NCBI GenBank assembly: GCA_964342825.1
Contig: CAYFHO010000015.1
Coordinates: forward strand, 16,432-80,431
Source of the DNA: AAA164-E04 sp964342825
GTDB taxonomy: Bacteria; Verrucomicrobiota; Verrucomicrobiia; Limisphaerales; AAA164-E04
Reading direction: 5' to 3'
Length of the DNA stretch: 64,000 nt
The notes under the pieces are model-generated. The model did not search any database and had not been told where the DNA came from. It saw only the letters and a program-made list of their open reading frames with translations. Made by a program: the position numbers and the translations under genes. The first letter of the stretch is position 1, and the number at the start of each line of letters is the position of its first letter. Shown here in pieces: positions 1 through 8,591 of the stretch.

Positions 1-817
1 ACTTCTTTGAAATCACTTCCAGGATCTCCAACTCCGCGAATTCTCTGTTGGCCATCTCGACATGAATCTCATCTACATTCATATCAAGAAACTCAGGAAA
101 CATCGGCGCGTACTTGCGCCACCCAACTGCATGACCTTTGAAATTTCCAAAGCAGAAATGAGTAGATAAATGACATTTTCCAAACACTCCTTCCACAGTG
201 CGATTGAAGATATCCACCAAACGGTTTTTATCCTCTTTGTAGGCATAACAACTCATGGAAGGTTCATCGACGGTGAGTTCAGTACAACCAGCCGCCACCA
301 AGTCTTGCAACTCTTTACGTACCAACGGCAAGAGTGCTTCAGTGATGGCATATCGATCCTTGTATTTGTCGTTGGGTAACAACCTTCCACTGAGTGTAAA
401 TGGCCCAGGAACACTTGCTTTCAAGGTCGGTCCATTGGTTGGAGCCAACCTTTGAAAGCGCTTGAAATCCTCTACAGCTCCCAAACCTCTTGGAGCGGCA
501 AGTTCGCCTCGAATCGCATGCTTCCCTCGCTGGTCATGGGCTGGTGGACCAAAATTTCTGGGACTGGCACTCTCCAGGTCGATCCCGTCCAAAAAACCGT
601 AAAAAGAAAGGTTAAAGTCTAGGCGTGTTTGCTCTCCATCAGTAATGACATCCAACCCTGCCCGCAATTGATCCTGAACAGCAACCGTGACTGCATCATC
701 AATCATTTCTTCGCGGTCATCCGAACCAAAGGAATCCAAATTTTGACTTCCGAACTCCAGCCACCCCGGAAATGGATAGCTACCGATCACAGTTGTTCTG
801 AGTGGATGATCTTTCAT
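1..817 (-). CDS. MetE-like cobalamin-independent methionine synthase family protein (3' end cut by window edge)
   Basis: An open frame starts at an ATG at 815-817 and runs off the left edge; 272 codons are visible. The N-terminus reads MKDHPLRTTVIGSYPFPGW, and 'RTTVIGSYP' is the usual opening of the C-terminal (catalytic) domain of MetE/archaeal methionine synthase TIM barrels. Further on are 'GLDVITDGEQTR' and 'LTVDEPSM', matching family positions for folate/homocysteine binding. The zinc-ligand segment near the C-terminus may partly be off the window, so transferase activity cannot be confirmed. The start overlaps the SIS-gene stop in an ATGA, so the two are probably translationally coupled. 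Stand-alone MetE C-domain proteins often act on unknown methyl donors; methionine synthesis is only a possibility. Confidence 0.8.
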   Translation of the reverse strand, partial: MKDHPLRTTVIGSYPFPGWLEFGSQNLDSFGSDDREEMIDDAVTVAVQDQLRAGLDVITDGEQTRLDFNLSFYGFLDGIDLESASPRNFGPPAHDQRGKHAIRGELAAPRGLGAVEDFKRFQRLAPTNGPTLKASVPGPFTLSGRLLPNDKYKDRYAITEALLPLVRKELQDLVAAGCTELTVDEPSMSCYAYKEDKNRLVDIFNRTVEGVFGKCHLSTHFCFGNFKGHAVGWRKYAPMFPEFLDMNVDEIHVEMANREFAELEILEVISKK

Positions 818-1626
818 GAGTGTGTATTTTTTCCCAAATTTTGATAAAGACGTGACATTCGTCGACCATGCTCATCGTAAGCAGCTTCAAAAAGTTCTGT
901 GGCTTTTTCGCTGCCGAGCACTGCGGACGCTGTCAACACCTTCGGGGGCTTTCCAGCCCTTGTCAAACGATCAGCGACTTCGGCCTTAATGCAATTGATC
1001 AATAAACACCCCCCAACCGTACTGCCTGGCGCAACGGGAGTGTCCAAAGCATCGATCGAAACCATGGCATCACCAACAGGCGCACCGGTATCCAGCACAT
1101 AATCCGAAATATCGGAAAGTTTGACTCCCTCAGGATGTCGACTTTTGCTTACCTCGGAATGTTTGCGACTCACCATACCTACCACCTTGATGCCACGCTT
1201 GCTAAATCCTTCGGCCATCTCAACCGGCACCACATTGCAACCAGAGGAAGAAATTACCAGAGCTGAATCTTTGGAACTCAAATCAAAATTCCTGAGAATC
1301 CGCTCTGCGAATCCGGGCACGTTTTCCAGAAACATGGCCTGCCGTTGACCATTGGCCCCTACAACGTCGTGATGATAAGTCAGTGATAATTCCACGATGG
1401 GGTGGAATCCTGGAAAGGATCCGTACCGCGGCCACATTTCCTCTACCATGATGCGACTGTGACCTGAACCGAACAGATGCACGAGATGACCAGAAAGAAT
1501 GGACTCAGCAAACAGGTCAGCCACTTCTCTAATGGTATCCATTTGCCCGGCCACTTCAGCCCACAAACCTTGAGCCATAGCCAGGTATTTTTCTCCACTG
1601 GACGGAGCTTGTATTGGATTGTCCAA
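814..1626 (-). CDS. SIS-domain protein (UPF0309-like sugar isomerase/etherase family)
   Basis: A 270-residue cytosolic protein. A sugar-isomerase (SIS) domain begins near residue 35: 'LFGSGHSR' (51-58) is the first phosphosugar-binding loop and 'LVISSSGCN' (123-131) the second, with the typical run of serines. Length and the 'FGSGHS' start fit the UPF0309 group, related to N-acetylmuramate-6-phosphate etherase and phosphosugar isomerases. It lies 22 bases after the secreted esterase and overlaps the MetE-like gene by four bases, so the three look like one operon. The substrate is probably a phosphorylated (amino) sugar, inferred only from the fold. No signal peptide or membrane segment is visible. 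Confidence 0.85.
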   Translation of the reverse strand: MDNPIQAPSSGEKYLAMAQGLWAEVAGQMDTIREVADLFAESILSGHLVHLFGSGHSRIMVEEMWPRYGSFPGFHPIVELSLTYHHDVVGANGQRQAMFLENVPGFAERILRNFDLSSKDSALVISSSGCNVVPVEMAEGFSKRGIKVVGMVSRKHSEVSKSRHPEGVKLSDISDYVLDTGAPVGDAMVSIDALDTPVAPGSTVGGCLLINCIKAEVADRLTRAGKPPKVLTASAVLGSEKATELFEAAYDEHGRRMSRLYQNLGKNTHS

Positions 1627-1648
1627 AATCGTTCCCTTTATTGAAGAA

Positions 1649-2401
1649 TCACCGGGAGTGACTCAAAAACCACTCGTACAGTTTGGGATTGTTGTATGTT
1701 TCCGTCCAGGAATCATGCCCGGCCTCAGGGTAAATGGTCAGTTGGACGGTCCCTTTGACACGATCTTTGATTAAAGTCACCAGTCTCTCACTTTCTTCAG
1801 GTTTCACCACCGTATCTTTACCGCCGTGAAAAACCCAGATCGGCAATGTTTGAAGAGCTTCCTTCGATTTTGGCAGCAAAAAATCGCGTGTGTTACCGCC
1901 TCCACAAATGGGAGCAGCTGCCGCAAATCGTTCAGGAGCTTTTCCAACAAGATTCCAAGTCCCGAACCCGCCCATGCTTAATCCGGTGACGTAAATTCTC
2001 TTTTCATCGATTCGCAACCGATGCGTGACCTCATCAAGCATGGCCAACAAGCCATCTGCATCCCAGACCAGCCCGGTTGGACACTGAGGCGAGATGACAA
2101 CAAATGGGAAATCTGGCTCTTTTTGGACTATTTTTGGAGGTCCATGCACTTTGACTTTCTGCAAATCATCACCCCTCTCACCTGCACCATGAAGAAACAG
2201 TAATAAAGGCCACTTTTTAGTAGTGTCCGAGTCATAAGTTTCAGGCAGGAATTGTAGGTAACGGTACCCGACTTTTTTGGTAACTACTCCTTTGAAGGAA
2301 TGCTCAGACTGGTGAGCGACATCCTCCGCCACGCTGAGGTGAGCCAAGCCCAAAAGGGTCACTGCGCAAACAATATTTGCCAATTTTTTCAGCTGATTCA
2401 T
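1649..2401 (-). CDS. Secreted alpha/beta-hydrolase (phospholipase/carboxylesterase, feruloyl-esterase-like)
   Basis: A 250-residue protein from the ATG at 2399-2401; an in-frame start six codons upstream is possible but would put acidic residues before the signal peptide. Residues 1-25 form a signal peptide (lysines then a hydrophobic run ending near SVA). The oxyanion segment is 'FLHGAGERG' (69-77), the nucleophile elbow 'GLSMGG' puts Ser at 142, 'HGGKDTVV' gives Asp 196 and 'AGHD' gives His 229, so the triad is complete. This is the PHB-depolymerase/esterase-type fold often seen on plant- or algal-polysaccharide esterases. It is the first gene of an operon with a SIS protein and a MetE-like protein. 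The natural ester is unknown. Confidence 0.85.
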   Translation of the reverse strand: MNQLKKLANIVCAVTLLGLAHLSVAEDVAHQSEHSFKGVVTKKVGYRYLQFLPETYDSDTTKKWPLLLFLHGAGERGDDLQKVKVHGPPKIVQKEPDFPFVVISPQCPTGLVWDADGLLAMLDEVTHRLRIDEKRIYVTGLSMGGFGTWNLVGKAPERFAAAAPICGGGNTRDFLLPKSKEALQTLPIWVFHGGKDTVVKPEESERLVTLIKDRVKGTVQLTIYPEAGHDSWTETYNNPKLYEWFLSHSR

Positions 2402-2518
2402 GACACCTTCATCTCTCAAACCATCCTTGAAGTCAAGTCATTGGAGTCAAACCTGGTGACTTGACACTTGCTATTTCGACTCCACAGCAACAGTCTACAG
2501 GAAAGCAATGTGTTCAGC

Positions 2519-3718
2519 ATGAACCCAGAAAGCCAAACCACTCAAATAGATCAGCACAAGACAGTGGCGGTGGGTGATACCAAAACAGTCTTGGGTACCA
2601 CAACTGTCGCAAGTACGGCCACCCTTTCCGCCAAGTCGGGAATGGGACACCAGCAGCTGATTGATAACTTTCAGTCTATCGTTGATTCACAATCGATCTA
2701 CTACCCTGTTGCTTACCGTTTTCAACAAAGAATTGGTAGCGGACAACAGGGAGTGGTTTTTCATGCACAAAGACACGGATCAAGAGGCTGCGTGACCGAA
2801 CACGCAGTGAAGGTGTTTGATCCAGGTATTTATCCCAACGTGGAAAAATATTGGACGGACATGGGTCGCATAGCCGCCCAGGTTTCAAGACTCCAGGCAA
2901 CGCGTTCCCCAAATCTAGTGGATTGTGATATTTACGAAGAAAACAATGGCATCGGGTTCGTTCAAATGGAACTCATTCGAGGAATCACACTGCTTCAATT
3001 ACTGGACCCACAAGTGCAAAGGACAGTTCAGTCCAGATGCAGCTCCCGAGAGTGGGATACATTAATGAAGATTATCTTCAATGAACATAACCATCGTCTG
3101 TGCATCCAACCAGGGGTAGCCATTTACATCATGCGACAAATGCTGGCTGGCTTGGAAACATTACACAGCTTCAACTACCTTCATTGCGACATCAAGCCAA
3201 GCAACACGATGATTGATCCCTTGGGATATGTGAAAATTATCGATTTTGGACGTGCGACTTTGGTCAATGAAAAGTCAAGAATTCTGTTGGGAACTCCGAT
3301 GTTCATGGCACCGGAAATCCATGATCGTAATCCGGCTACCATCCAATCCGATCTCTATGGAGTGGGCCTGGTTGGTTTGTTCCTGATGACCGGGAGGCCG
3401 ATGAGCCTCAGGCAGAACATCACCGAGCCAGAGCTTCAGGAGATCAAATGGAAATTACCTCAAGAACTACCTCGATTACTTCCATCCTACGTTCTTCGAA
3501 ATGAAAAATTTGTCAGTATCCTGCAAAGGCTACTCAATCCTGAACCCTCGAAACGATACGATGATGCCCGAAAGGCGGAATCTTACGGTGAGGGTCTGGC
3601 GATTGTGCACAAGCAACTCACTCAATTAAACATTGATTCAGAGTACCGTCGTGATTTGGCCTATTATTTGGAAAAATTTCAAGGCACCTCCAGGCAATCT
3701 GTGCCGGATAGAACCTGA
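2519..3718 (+). CDS. Soluble serine/threonine protein kinase
   Basis: A 399-residue Hanks-type kinase. Residues 1-60 are Thr/Ser/Gln-rich and low in structure. The kinase domain has the glycine loop 'GSGQQG' (73-78), the ATP-binding Lys in 'AVKVF' (K98), catalytic loop 'HCDIKPSN' (222-229, a Cys variant of HRD), 'DFG' (242-244) and 'APE' (264-266), so it should be active. No transmembrane segment or sensor domain follows the kinase, unlike most PVC kinases. I chose the ATG at 2519; in-frame TTG (2468) and GTG (2510) lie upstream. It is monocistronic, divergent from the esterase operon and followed by a terminator. Its targets are not indicated by the neighbours. Confidence 0.88.
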   Translation: MNPESQTTQIDQHKTVAVGDTKTVLGTTTVASTATLSAKSGMGHQQLIDNFQSIVDSQSIYYPVAYRFQQRIGSGQQGVVFHAQRHGSRGCVTEHAVKVFDPGIYPNVEKYWTDMGRIAAQVSRLQATRSPNLVDCDIYEENNGIGFVQMELIRGITLLQLLDPQVQRTVQSRCSSREWDTLMKIIFNEHNHRLCIQPGVAIYIMRQMLAGLETLHSFNYLHCDIKPSNTMIDPLGYVKIIDFGRATLVNEKSRILLGTPMFMAPEIHDRNPATIQSDLYGVGLVGLFLMTGRPMSLRQNITEPELQEIKWKLPQELPRLLPSYVLRNEKFVSILQRLLNPEPSKRYDDARKAESYGEGLAIVHKQLTQLNIDSEYRRDLAYYLEKFQGTSRQSVPDRT

Positions 3719-3810
3719 CCGGGGCTGATGAGAATAAGTAGATATCGGCGAGGGGCCCATGTCGCCATGTGGAAAGATTTCCCAACTCTCTGGACTGAAG
3801 GTTTTAAACT

Positions 3811-3846
3811 AAAAAGACCGCCGGTCGCAACCAGCGGTCTTTTGTC
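3811..3846. terminator. Bidirectional rho-independent terminator
   Basis: Inverted repeat aaaagaccgc / gcggtctttt with a 12-base loop, preceded by A and followed by T runs. It lies between the convergent kinase gene (+) and NHL-type gene (-) and can serve both. Confidence 0.85.
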
Positions 3847-3873
3847 ATTTGATCTGTTCTGATCAAAGAAAGA

Positions 3874-4902
3874 TTATTTCACAACTTCCATGACTGCAAA
3901 CCCTCCAGGATTCCAGGCGGTGGCCAGTGCATAGAGTTTTTCAACTTTGCCATTTTCACCATAAACTGGTTTCCAGGCAGCATTGTGGATATGAGTGAAC
4001 AATTCCAATCCAAAGTCTTTCTTGGGATTGACCTCTGATATCAAATTTCCATCTTTATCCACAACGTAGCAGGGTGCCGACTTATACCCTGCAGGGCCGC
4101 GCAAACAGCCCACGAGTACGTTGCCTTGAAAGAAATCGATATCACAGGGAAGCGAACCGGCCGGCAAGTTGACATTTTCCAGGAAGGTTCCATGGAAATC
4201 AAAATCCTGAATGCGTGAGTTGGCACGATCAGCAATGGCCAATCTGCTTGTATGAGGTTCGAGGGTAATGCCGTGAGCAGTCCCAAACAATCCATATTCT
4301 CTGGCTCCACTCGCCTTGCCTCCGAAATAGGCATCGGTCCAACTGGCACTCCATGGATCCGCTATGGAAATATAATTCCCAGCGGAATACCCATCTGCAA
4401 CGTAAAGTTTACCGTTTGCATATTCAGTGTCCGTGGGATTGAACGCCCCACCACTACCGTAGTAGTCATTGAGGTCCATGGGCGAATTCAACACCGAAGT
4501 CAATTTGCCCTTGTCGGATACGATATAGACACGGTGTTTTTCATTGTCAGGGAGAGCCAAAAATCTTTCTCCGTCTCCACGATACAGGATAGTTGTATTG
4601 TGGAAATTACCTTCCAGAATCATGGGTTCGGTGACTGGAAGAACCTTTTTCTCGGTGAGATCGTTGCTCATCCAAATGATTCCGGCACCCTTGAGGCCAA
4701 AGAAAACTTCTCCGGTTTTGTTATCCACCGCAAATCCACCGTGAGCTCCGGGAACTTTGGGAGCAACTTGATCAGGTAATTTGCTCAATTTTGCATCATA
4801 CCGGAATTGAAAGGGAGCAGTACCTGCCAGGTCCGCACCCTGAACCGTTGCAGCCGCAAAAAACAGGGCCGCACCAAAACTTGAAATGATATTTCTATTC
4901 AT
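3874..4902 (-). CDS. Secreted NHL/beta-propeller-like protein
   Basis: A 342-residue protein from the ATG at 4900-4902; a TTG two codons upstream is less likely. A signal peptide covers about residues 1-22 (ending near VQGADL). The remainder is rich in short strands with propeller-like units: 'GGFAVDNKTGEVFFG', 'KLYVADGYSAGN', 'HGITLEPHTSRLAIADR' followed by 'RIQDFD', and 'CDIDFFQGNVLVGCLRG'. These resemble NHL repeats as in peptidylamidoglycolate lyases and 6-bladed propeller proteins. No catalytic set can be assigned. It stands alone on the minus strand after the sigma locus (85-base gap) and ends against the bidirectional terminator. The role is unknown; extracellular or periplasmic binding or lyase activity is a guess. 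Confidence 0.7.
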   Translation of the reverse strand: MNRNIISSFGAALFFAAATVQGADLAGTAPFQFRYDAKLSKLPDQVAPKVPGAHGGFAVDNKTGEVFFGLKGAGIIWMSNDLTEKKVLPVTEPMILEGNFHNTTILYRGDGERFLALPDNEKHRVYIVSDKGKLTSVLNSPMDLNDYYGSGGAFNPTDTEYANGKLYVADGYSAGNYISIADPWSASWTDAYFGGKASGAREYGLFGTAHGITLEPHTSRLAIADRANSRIQDFDFHGTFLENVNLPAGSLPCDIDFFQGNVLVGCLRGPAGYKSAPCYVVDKDGNLISEVNPKKDFGLELFTHIHNAAWKPVYGENGKVEKLYALATAWNPGGFAVMEVVK

Positions 4903-4986
4903 GTCCAAAAGGTTGAGATCAAAGCTCGATCATGCCTTGACTCCCCCTGATGGCAAGTCTGATTTTGAGAGGATTCCTGGCTGACT

Positions 4987-5394
4987 TTACTCGCCGGGTT
5001 GAGAATGGATCAGCTCCTGACGCATCAATAACTGATGCTGATGATTACTCTCACAAGCATATAGTTTGGTGATTTGTTCCTCGGTCAGGTGATTTTCAAT
5101 ACTGCGGTAACAAGCCCGGATGGTCTCCCAACCAGAGATCACTGTTTGATGATGAATATTTGTCAGCTCAGAGCAAGCTCGACATATTTCAGGATTGATC
5201 TTGGCCAGTTGCTCAGGAGTCAATGACAATTCCAATTGAAGCCGCTTTGAAAAAAGCTCGGACATTTCGTTGTAACAGGGTGATTCCGCTTTGTCGCTTC
5301 TGATTTTGGTGCTGGTCCAGACACTCCCGGTGACCAAACCAGCGGTAAACATGACGGTCATGCAGGCAATGGTTTTGTAATGCAGACTTTTCAT
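4987..5394 (-). CDS. CpxP/Spy/CnrX-like periplasmic sensor protein
   Basis: A 135-residue protein with an N-terminal membrane anchor or uncleaved signal (about residues 8-27) and an all-helical periplasmic part. The motif 'LTPEQLAKINPE' followed by a second helix ending 'HLTEEQITKLYACE' is the paired LTxxQ pattern of Spy/CpxP and the 'periplasmic heavy-metal sensor' family. Cysteines at 'SPCYNE', 'EICRACSE', 'RACYR' and 'ACESNH', plus several His, could be ligands. It is the third gene after an ECF sigma factor and a one-helix membrane protein, starting 9 bases after the latter. That order recalls the Cnr/Zur-type sensor, anti-sigma, sigma loci, so I infer a stress- or metal-sensing role. Confidence 0.7.
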   Translation of the reverse strand: MKSLHYKTIACMTVMFTAGLVTGSVWTSTKIRSDKAESPCYNEMSELFSKRLQLELSLTPEQLAKINPEICRACSELTNIHHQTVISGWETIRACYRSIENHLTEEQITKLYACESNHQHQLLMRQELIHSQPGE

Positions 5395-5403
5395 ACAGTT
5401 ACG

Positions 5404-5697
5404 TCATGGAGCCAAACTTATTTCGATGCCGGAATTTGCAATGGAGATTGCTTCAGGCAAACTTTCGACAGTGGCAGAATAATGCCATACCAAACTCATG
5501 ACCATGATGGTCATTGCACCCGCTAATGACCATTTCAGGACCGCGTCACCGAGCTGCTCATCGAGCTTCCTGCCCTGCTCTTTGCAGGTCTGCATCACGG
5601 ATTTTACCCAATCAGAAGTGGGAGTGAAACAGACCGGTTCAGGCGCTTGCGAAGCCGCTTTTAACAGCCGATTCAATTGAGGATCGATAGACTTCAT
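5404..5697 (-). CDS. Small single-pass membrane protein, candidate anti-sigma factor
   Basis: 97 residues starting at the ATG at 5695-5697, inside the 3' end of the sigma-factor gene (59-base overlap in another frame). Residues 1-55 are hydrophilic and predicted cytosolic. One transmembrane helix follows (about 55-74, 'LKWSLAGAMTIMVMSLVW'), and about 23 residues end in the periplasm. This size and topology fit CnrY-type or other short anti-sigma factors rather than the zinc-binding ASD class: there is no HxxxCxxC motif. Position directly between the sigma gene and the CpxP-like sensor supports the assignment. Homology to a named family was not recognised; the function is inferred from context. 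Confidence 0.6.
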   Translation of the reverse strand: MKSIDPQLNRLLKAASQAPEPVCFTPTSDWVKSVMQTCKEQGRKLDEQLGDAVLKWSLAGAMTIMVMSLVWHYSATVESLPEAISIANSGIEISLAP

Positions 5698-6280
5698 TGT
5701 CTTCTTGCCACTTGATTTCTTTCCAAATTTTCTGAAGTTTTTGACGGGCGCGAAATGCACGCACCTTAATGACGGTTTCGCTCCAGCCTGTCTTTTCCTG
5801 GATTTCCCGTGTGGACTTCTCTTCGACATACAGCAGCTGCACCAGCAAACGATCTTTTGGTTTAAGTCGGTCCAGAAGCCGGTCCAAAACCTCCCTGGCC
5901 GCCAAGGCTTTGGAAGGGTGAACATGGTCATCCGTTCGATGCAAAGATTCGATGACGGCACATTCTTCTTCGCTTAGATCAGCCCACCTTAATTCGGGGC
6001 GCACCTTTTCAGCTTTGAGCTGATTCAGGCATGTGTTGACAGCCACGCGGGATACCCAATGCTCCAATGGAGCCTTGCCACTGTATTGATGTAACTTGGT
6101 GAAAATGGTCGTAAAAATGATCTGTGTCAGGTCTTCTTCCTGAATTCTACGTGGACGATAGCTGCGAGCAATCTTAAGGACCAAAGGGTAAAGACGCTCA
6201 ACCAGTGCTTGAGCAGCATTTTCATCCTGCTCCATAACACCTTCGATGAGCAATTTGGTCTCTGGATCTACCTGCTTCAT
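5639..6280 (-). CDS. ECF-type RNA polymerase sigma factor
   Basis: 213 residues. Region 2 is at about 20-90, with 'QALVERLYPLVLKIARSY' and 'EDLTQIIFTTIFTKLHQY' followed by 'PLEHWVSRVAVNTCLNQLK'. Region 4 is at about 130-185, with 'LLDRLKPKDRLLVQLLYVEE' and the recognition helix around 'TGWSETVIKVRAFRARQKL'. There is no region 3 and no N-terminal extension, which marks an extracytoplasmic-function sigma factor. It heads a three-gene set with a one-helix membrane protein and a CpxP-like protein. It is divergent from an MFS transporter across about 170 bases that probably hold both promoters; an autoregulated promoter is expected but I could not pick it out. Confidence 0.88.
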   Translation of the reverse strand: MKQVDPETKLLIEGVMEQDENAAQALVERLYPLVLKIARSYRPRRIQEEDLTQIIFTTIFTKLHQYSGKAPLEHWVSRVAVNTCLNQLKAEKVRPELRWADLSEEECAVIESLHRTDDHVHPSKALAAREVLDRLLDRLKPKDRLLVQLLYVEEKSTREIQEKTGWSETVIKVRAFRARQKLQKIWKEIKWQEDNEVYRSSIESAVKSGFASA

Positions 6281-6453
6281 CTACCTAAATACCAACTAAA
6301 TTCCCAAGGTATTGATTAATAACAGACAATCGGTCGAAGGTCAAAGTTACAGTTTTGTTGTCAATCTGGCTTTGAACCAGCGAGTGCAGGGGCCGAATAA
6401 GATAATCCAAAATGTCTTGCTGTCGGAATGTCACATGTGTCAAATGCAGCATC

Positions 6454-7908
6454 ATGGCTGAAGAATCCCCGACCAAGCTCAAGTTGAGCATGACCCAATG
6501 GCTCGTTTGCGTCATTGCCTCCATAGGTTTTGCATTTGATATATATGAGTTATTGATGCTTCCACTGATTGTTCGGCCTGCGTTGATGGAATTGGTCGGA
6601 GCAGCTCCGGGCACCCCTGAGTTTGCTGGCTATGTGGGGCAATTATTTTACATTCCTGCTATTGCCGGAGGCATCTTTGGTCTGCTGGGAGGTTGGTTGA
6701 CAGATGTTTTCGGCAGGAGACGTGTTTTGACCTTCTCCATCCTGCTTTACGCCTGTGGTGCATTTTGTGCGGGTTTTTCAACGACAGTAGGAATGCTGCT
6801 TTTTTTTCGGTGCCTGGTTTTTGTTGGGGTTTGTGTTGAATTCGTGGCGGCAGTTGCCTGGCTGGCAGAACTGTTTCCTGATCCACAGCAGCGAGAAAAA
6901 GTAATCGGATATACCCAGGCATTTTCGTCGATCGGCGGTTTGATGGTGGCAGTTGCGAACGGATGGTGCATAACCTATTCAGATCGAATGCCATCACTGG
7001 CACTCCCGGAATTTTTAAATTTCTGGGGTGGTTCCATTCAGGATAGTAATGCCGCGTGGAGGTTTACCTTAATTTCGGGACTCATTCCCGCCATTCCTTT
7101 GATCCTTATTCGCCCGTTCCTGCCTGAATCACCCGTTTGGAAAAAGAAAAAGGAGGCAGGGACGCTCCAGCGTCCAAGTATTGCCGCCTTGTTTTCACCT
7201 GAATTAAAACGCACAACGATCGTTACGACGATAATGTTTGCACTTGCTTATGGGGCAGCTTTCGGAGCGCTGCAGCATATTCAGCGAATCGTGCCCGGAA
7301 TTCCCGGTGTTCAGTCTACAGTTCAGGAAGCAGGCAATGCCGCGGCCGAGGGATTGACAGGTCCAGCAGCTGCCAAAGCCTCGGCAATCGCCGGCAAAAA
7401 AGTCGAACAGAGTATTGCTGCGGGTGTGACCAAGGTTCAGGAGATCGGAGGACTGTTTGGCAGGTTTCTATTAGCCTTACTGATAGTAAGATACGCAAGC
7501 CGCCAGAAACTGATACGCACATTCCAACTTCCGGGGTTGATCATCATCCCTGTTGTTTTTGGGCTGATAGCCACCACCAACTTGAATCTGCTTTACGTTG
7601 GAATCTTTTTCTGCGGCTTGTTGACCGTTGGACAGTTTAGTTTCTGGGGCAATTACCTGCCCACAGCCTACCCTGTTCACCTTCGGGGAACGGGAGAAAG
7701 TTTTGCTGCAAACATCGGAGGACGTCTCATTGGAACTTCCTTTGCATATGTCACCGCCACATTGTCCGTTCAAACCTGGATGCCAGGTGATTCACCTGCC
7801 AAAAAATTGGCATATACCGCAGCAGGCATTGGATTCCTGGTATATCTTGTTGGCTACATAGTGTCTTTCTGGTTACCTGAACCAAGTAAAGAAATCGATG
7901 AAGAGTAG
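6454..7908 (+). CDS. MFS transporter (sugar/organic-acid type)
   Basis: 484 residues from the ATG at 6454; upstream in-frame Cys-rich codons are unlikely to be coding. Twelve hydrophobic segments can be placed. The A-type motif between TM2 and TM3 is 'GGWLTDVFGRRR', and 'RPFLPESPVWKKKK' is the PESPxW/PESPR-like motif of the sugar porter family after TM6. After TM7 there is an unusual Ala/Gly/Lys-rich insertion of about 50 residues ('GNAAAEGLTGPAAAKASAIA' and on) before TM8. The substrate is not evident. It is divergent from the ECF sigma locus and followed by a methyltransferase gene 53 bases later. Confidence 0.85.
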   Translation: MAEESPTKLKLSMTQWLVCVIASIGFAFDIYELLMLPLIVRPALMELVGAAPGTPEFAGYVGQLFYIPAIAGGIFGLLGGWLTDVFGRRRVLTFSILLYACGAFCAGFSTTVGMLLFFRCLVFVGVCVEFVAAVAWLAELFPDPQQREKVIGYTQAFSSIGGLMVAVANGWCITYSDRMPSLALPEFLNFWGGSIQDSNAAWRFTLISGLIPAIPLILIRPFLPESPVWKKKKEAGTLQRPSIAALFSPELKRTTIVTTIMFALAYGAAFGALQHIQRIVPGIPGVQSTVQEAGNAAAEGLTGPAAAKASAIAGKKVEQSIAAGVTKVQEIGGLFGRFLLALLIVRYASRQKLIRTFQLPGLIIIPVVFGLIATTNLNLLYVGIFFCGLLTVGQFSFWGNYLPTAYPVHLRGTGESFAANIGGRLIGTSFAYVTATLSVQTWMPGDSPAKKLAYTAAGIGFLVYLVGYIVSFWLPEPSKEIDEE

Positions 7909-7961
7909 GTTGATTCATAGAGACACTCAATCACAGACGTTCAAAGCATTCACCGAATCTC

Positions 7962-8564
7962 ATGCACAATAACAGCAAACTTATCTTTGAGACCTATGCT
8001 CAAAGTTATTTCAATGAAGCAGGCAAGGTTCTTGAAATTGGGCCTTCTGACTTTCCTTCCCCATATTGCAAAATTGCAACCGGTGGATCTGAGAAATGGG
8101 ACACACTGGATATCACTGATGACGATCGCCTGACTTACAAAGGGGTGGATCCATATTCCTTCCCAATAGAAAATGAGACATACGATCTGATCTTCTCAGC
8201 TCAAGTCTTTGAGCATGTTCCAAAAATTTGGACATGGATGAAAGAACTGGCCCGCATCACCAAAAAGGGCGGACTGATTATTACCATCAACCCAATGAGC
8301 TGGCCCTACCACGAGCATCCGCAGGATTGCTGGCGGGCTTATCCGGACGGCATGAGGGCGGTCTCGGAAGAGGCAAATTTGGAGGTTGTTTTGTCCAAAT
8401 GTGAAAGTATCGAATCCAAGGGATACAAAAAGGTCGTCCCTGGAATTGGAATGGAGTGGCAAAGCAAGAAACGCATCCTCATATCCAAAATGCTGGCTCC
8501 TCTGGGCTTTCCTATTGAGGCCGCCTTCGATACCGTCACGGTCGCCCGAAAACCCGCCGATTAA
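7962..8564 (+). CDS. Class I SAM-dependent methyltransferase
   Basis: 200 residues. Motif I is 'KVLEIGPSD' (about 22-30), and the post-I acidic segment is around 'WDTLDITDDD'. The 'YDLIFSAQVFEHVP' segment matches the 'DxVxxxxVLEHV' step of Methyltransf_11 proteins, followed by 'RITKKGGLIITINP'. Such proteins methylate small molecules, lipids or sugars; the 'PYHEHPQDCWRAYPDGM' stretch is typical of methyltransferases tied to polysaccharide or glycan clusters. It is 28 bases from the downstream GNAT gene and the two may be co-transcribed. The substrate is unknown. Confidence 0.85.
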   Translation: MHNNSKLIFETYAQSYFNEAGKVLEIGPSDFPSPYCKIATGGSEKWDTLDITDDDRLTYKGVDPYSFPIENETYDLIFSAQVFEHVPKIWTWMKELARITKKGGLIITINPMSWPYHEHPQDCWRAYPDGMRAVSEEANLEVVLSKCESIESKGYKKVVPGIGMEWQSKKRILISKMLAPLGFPIEAAFDTVTVARKPAD

Positions 8565-8591
8565 GAAAGGTGTATAGGCCGATAAAGATTC

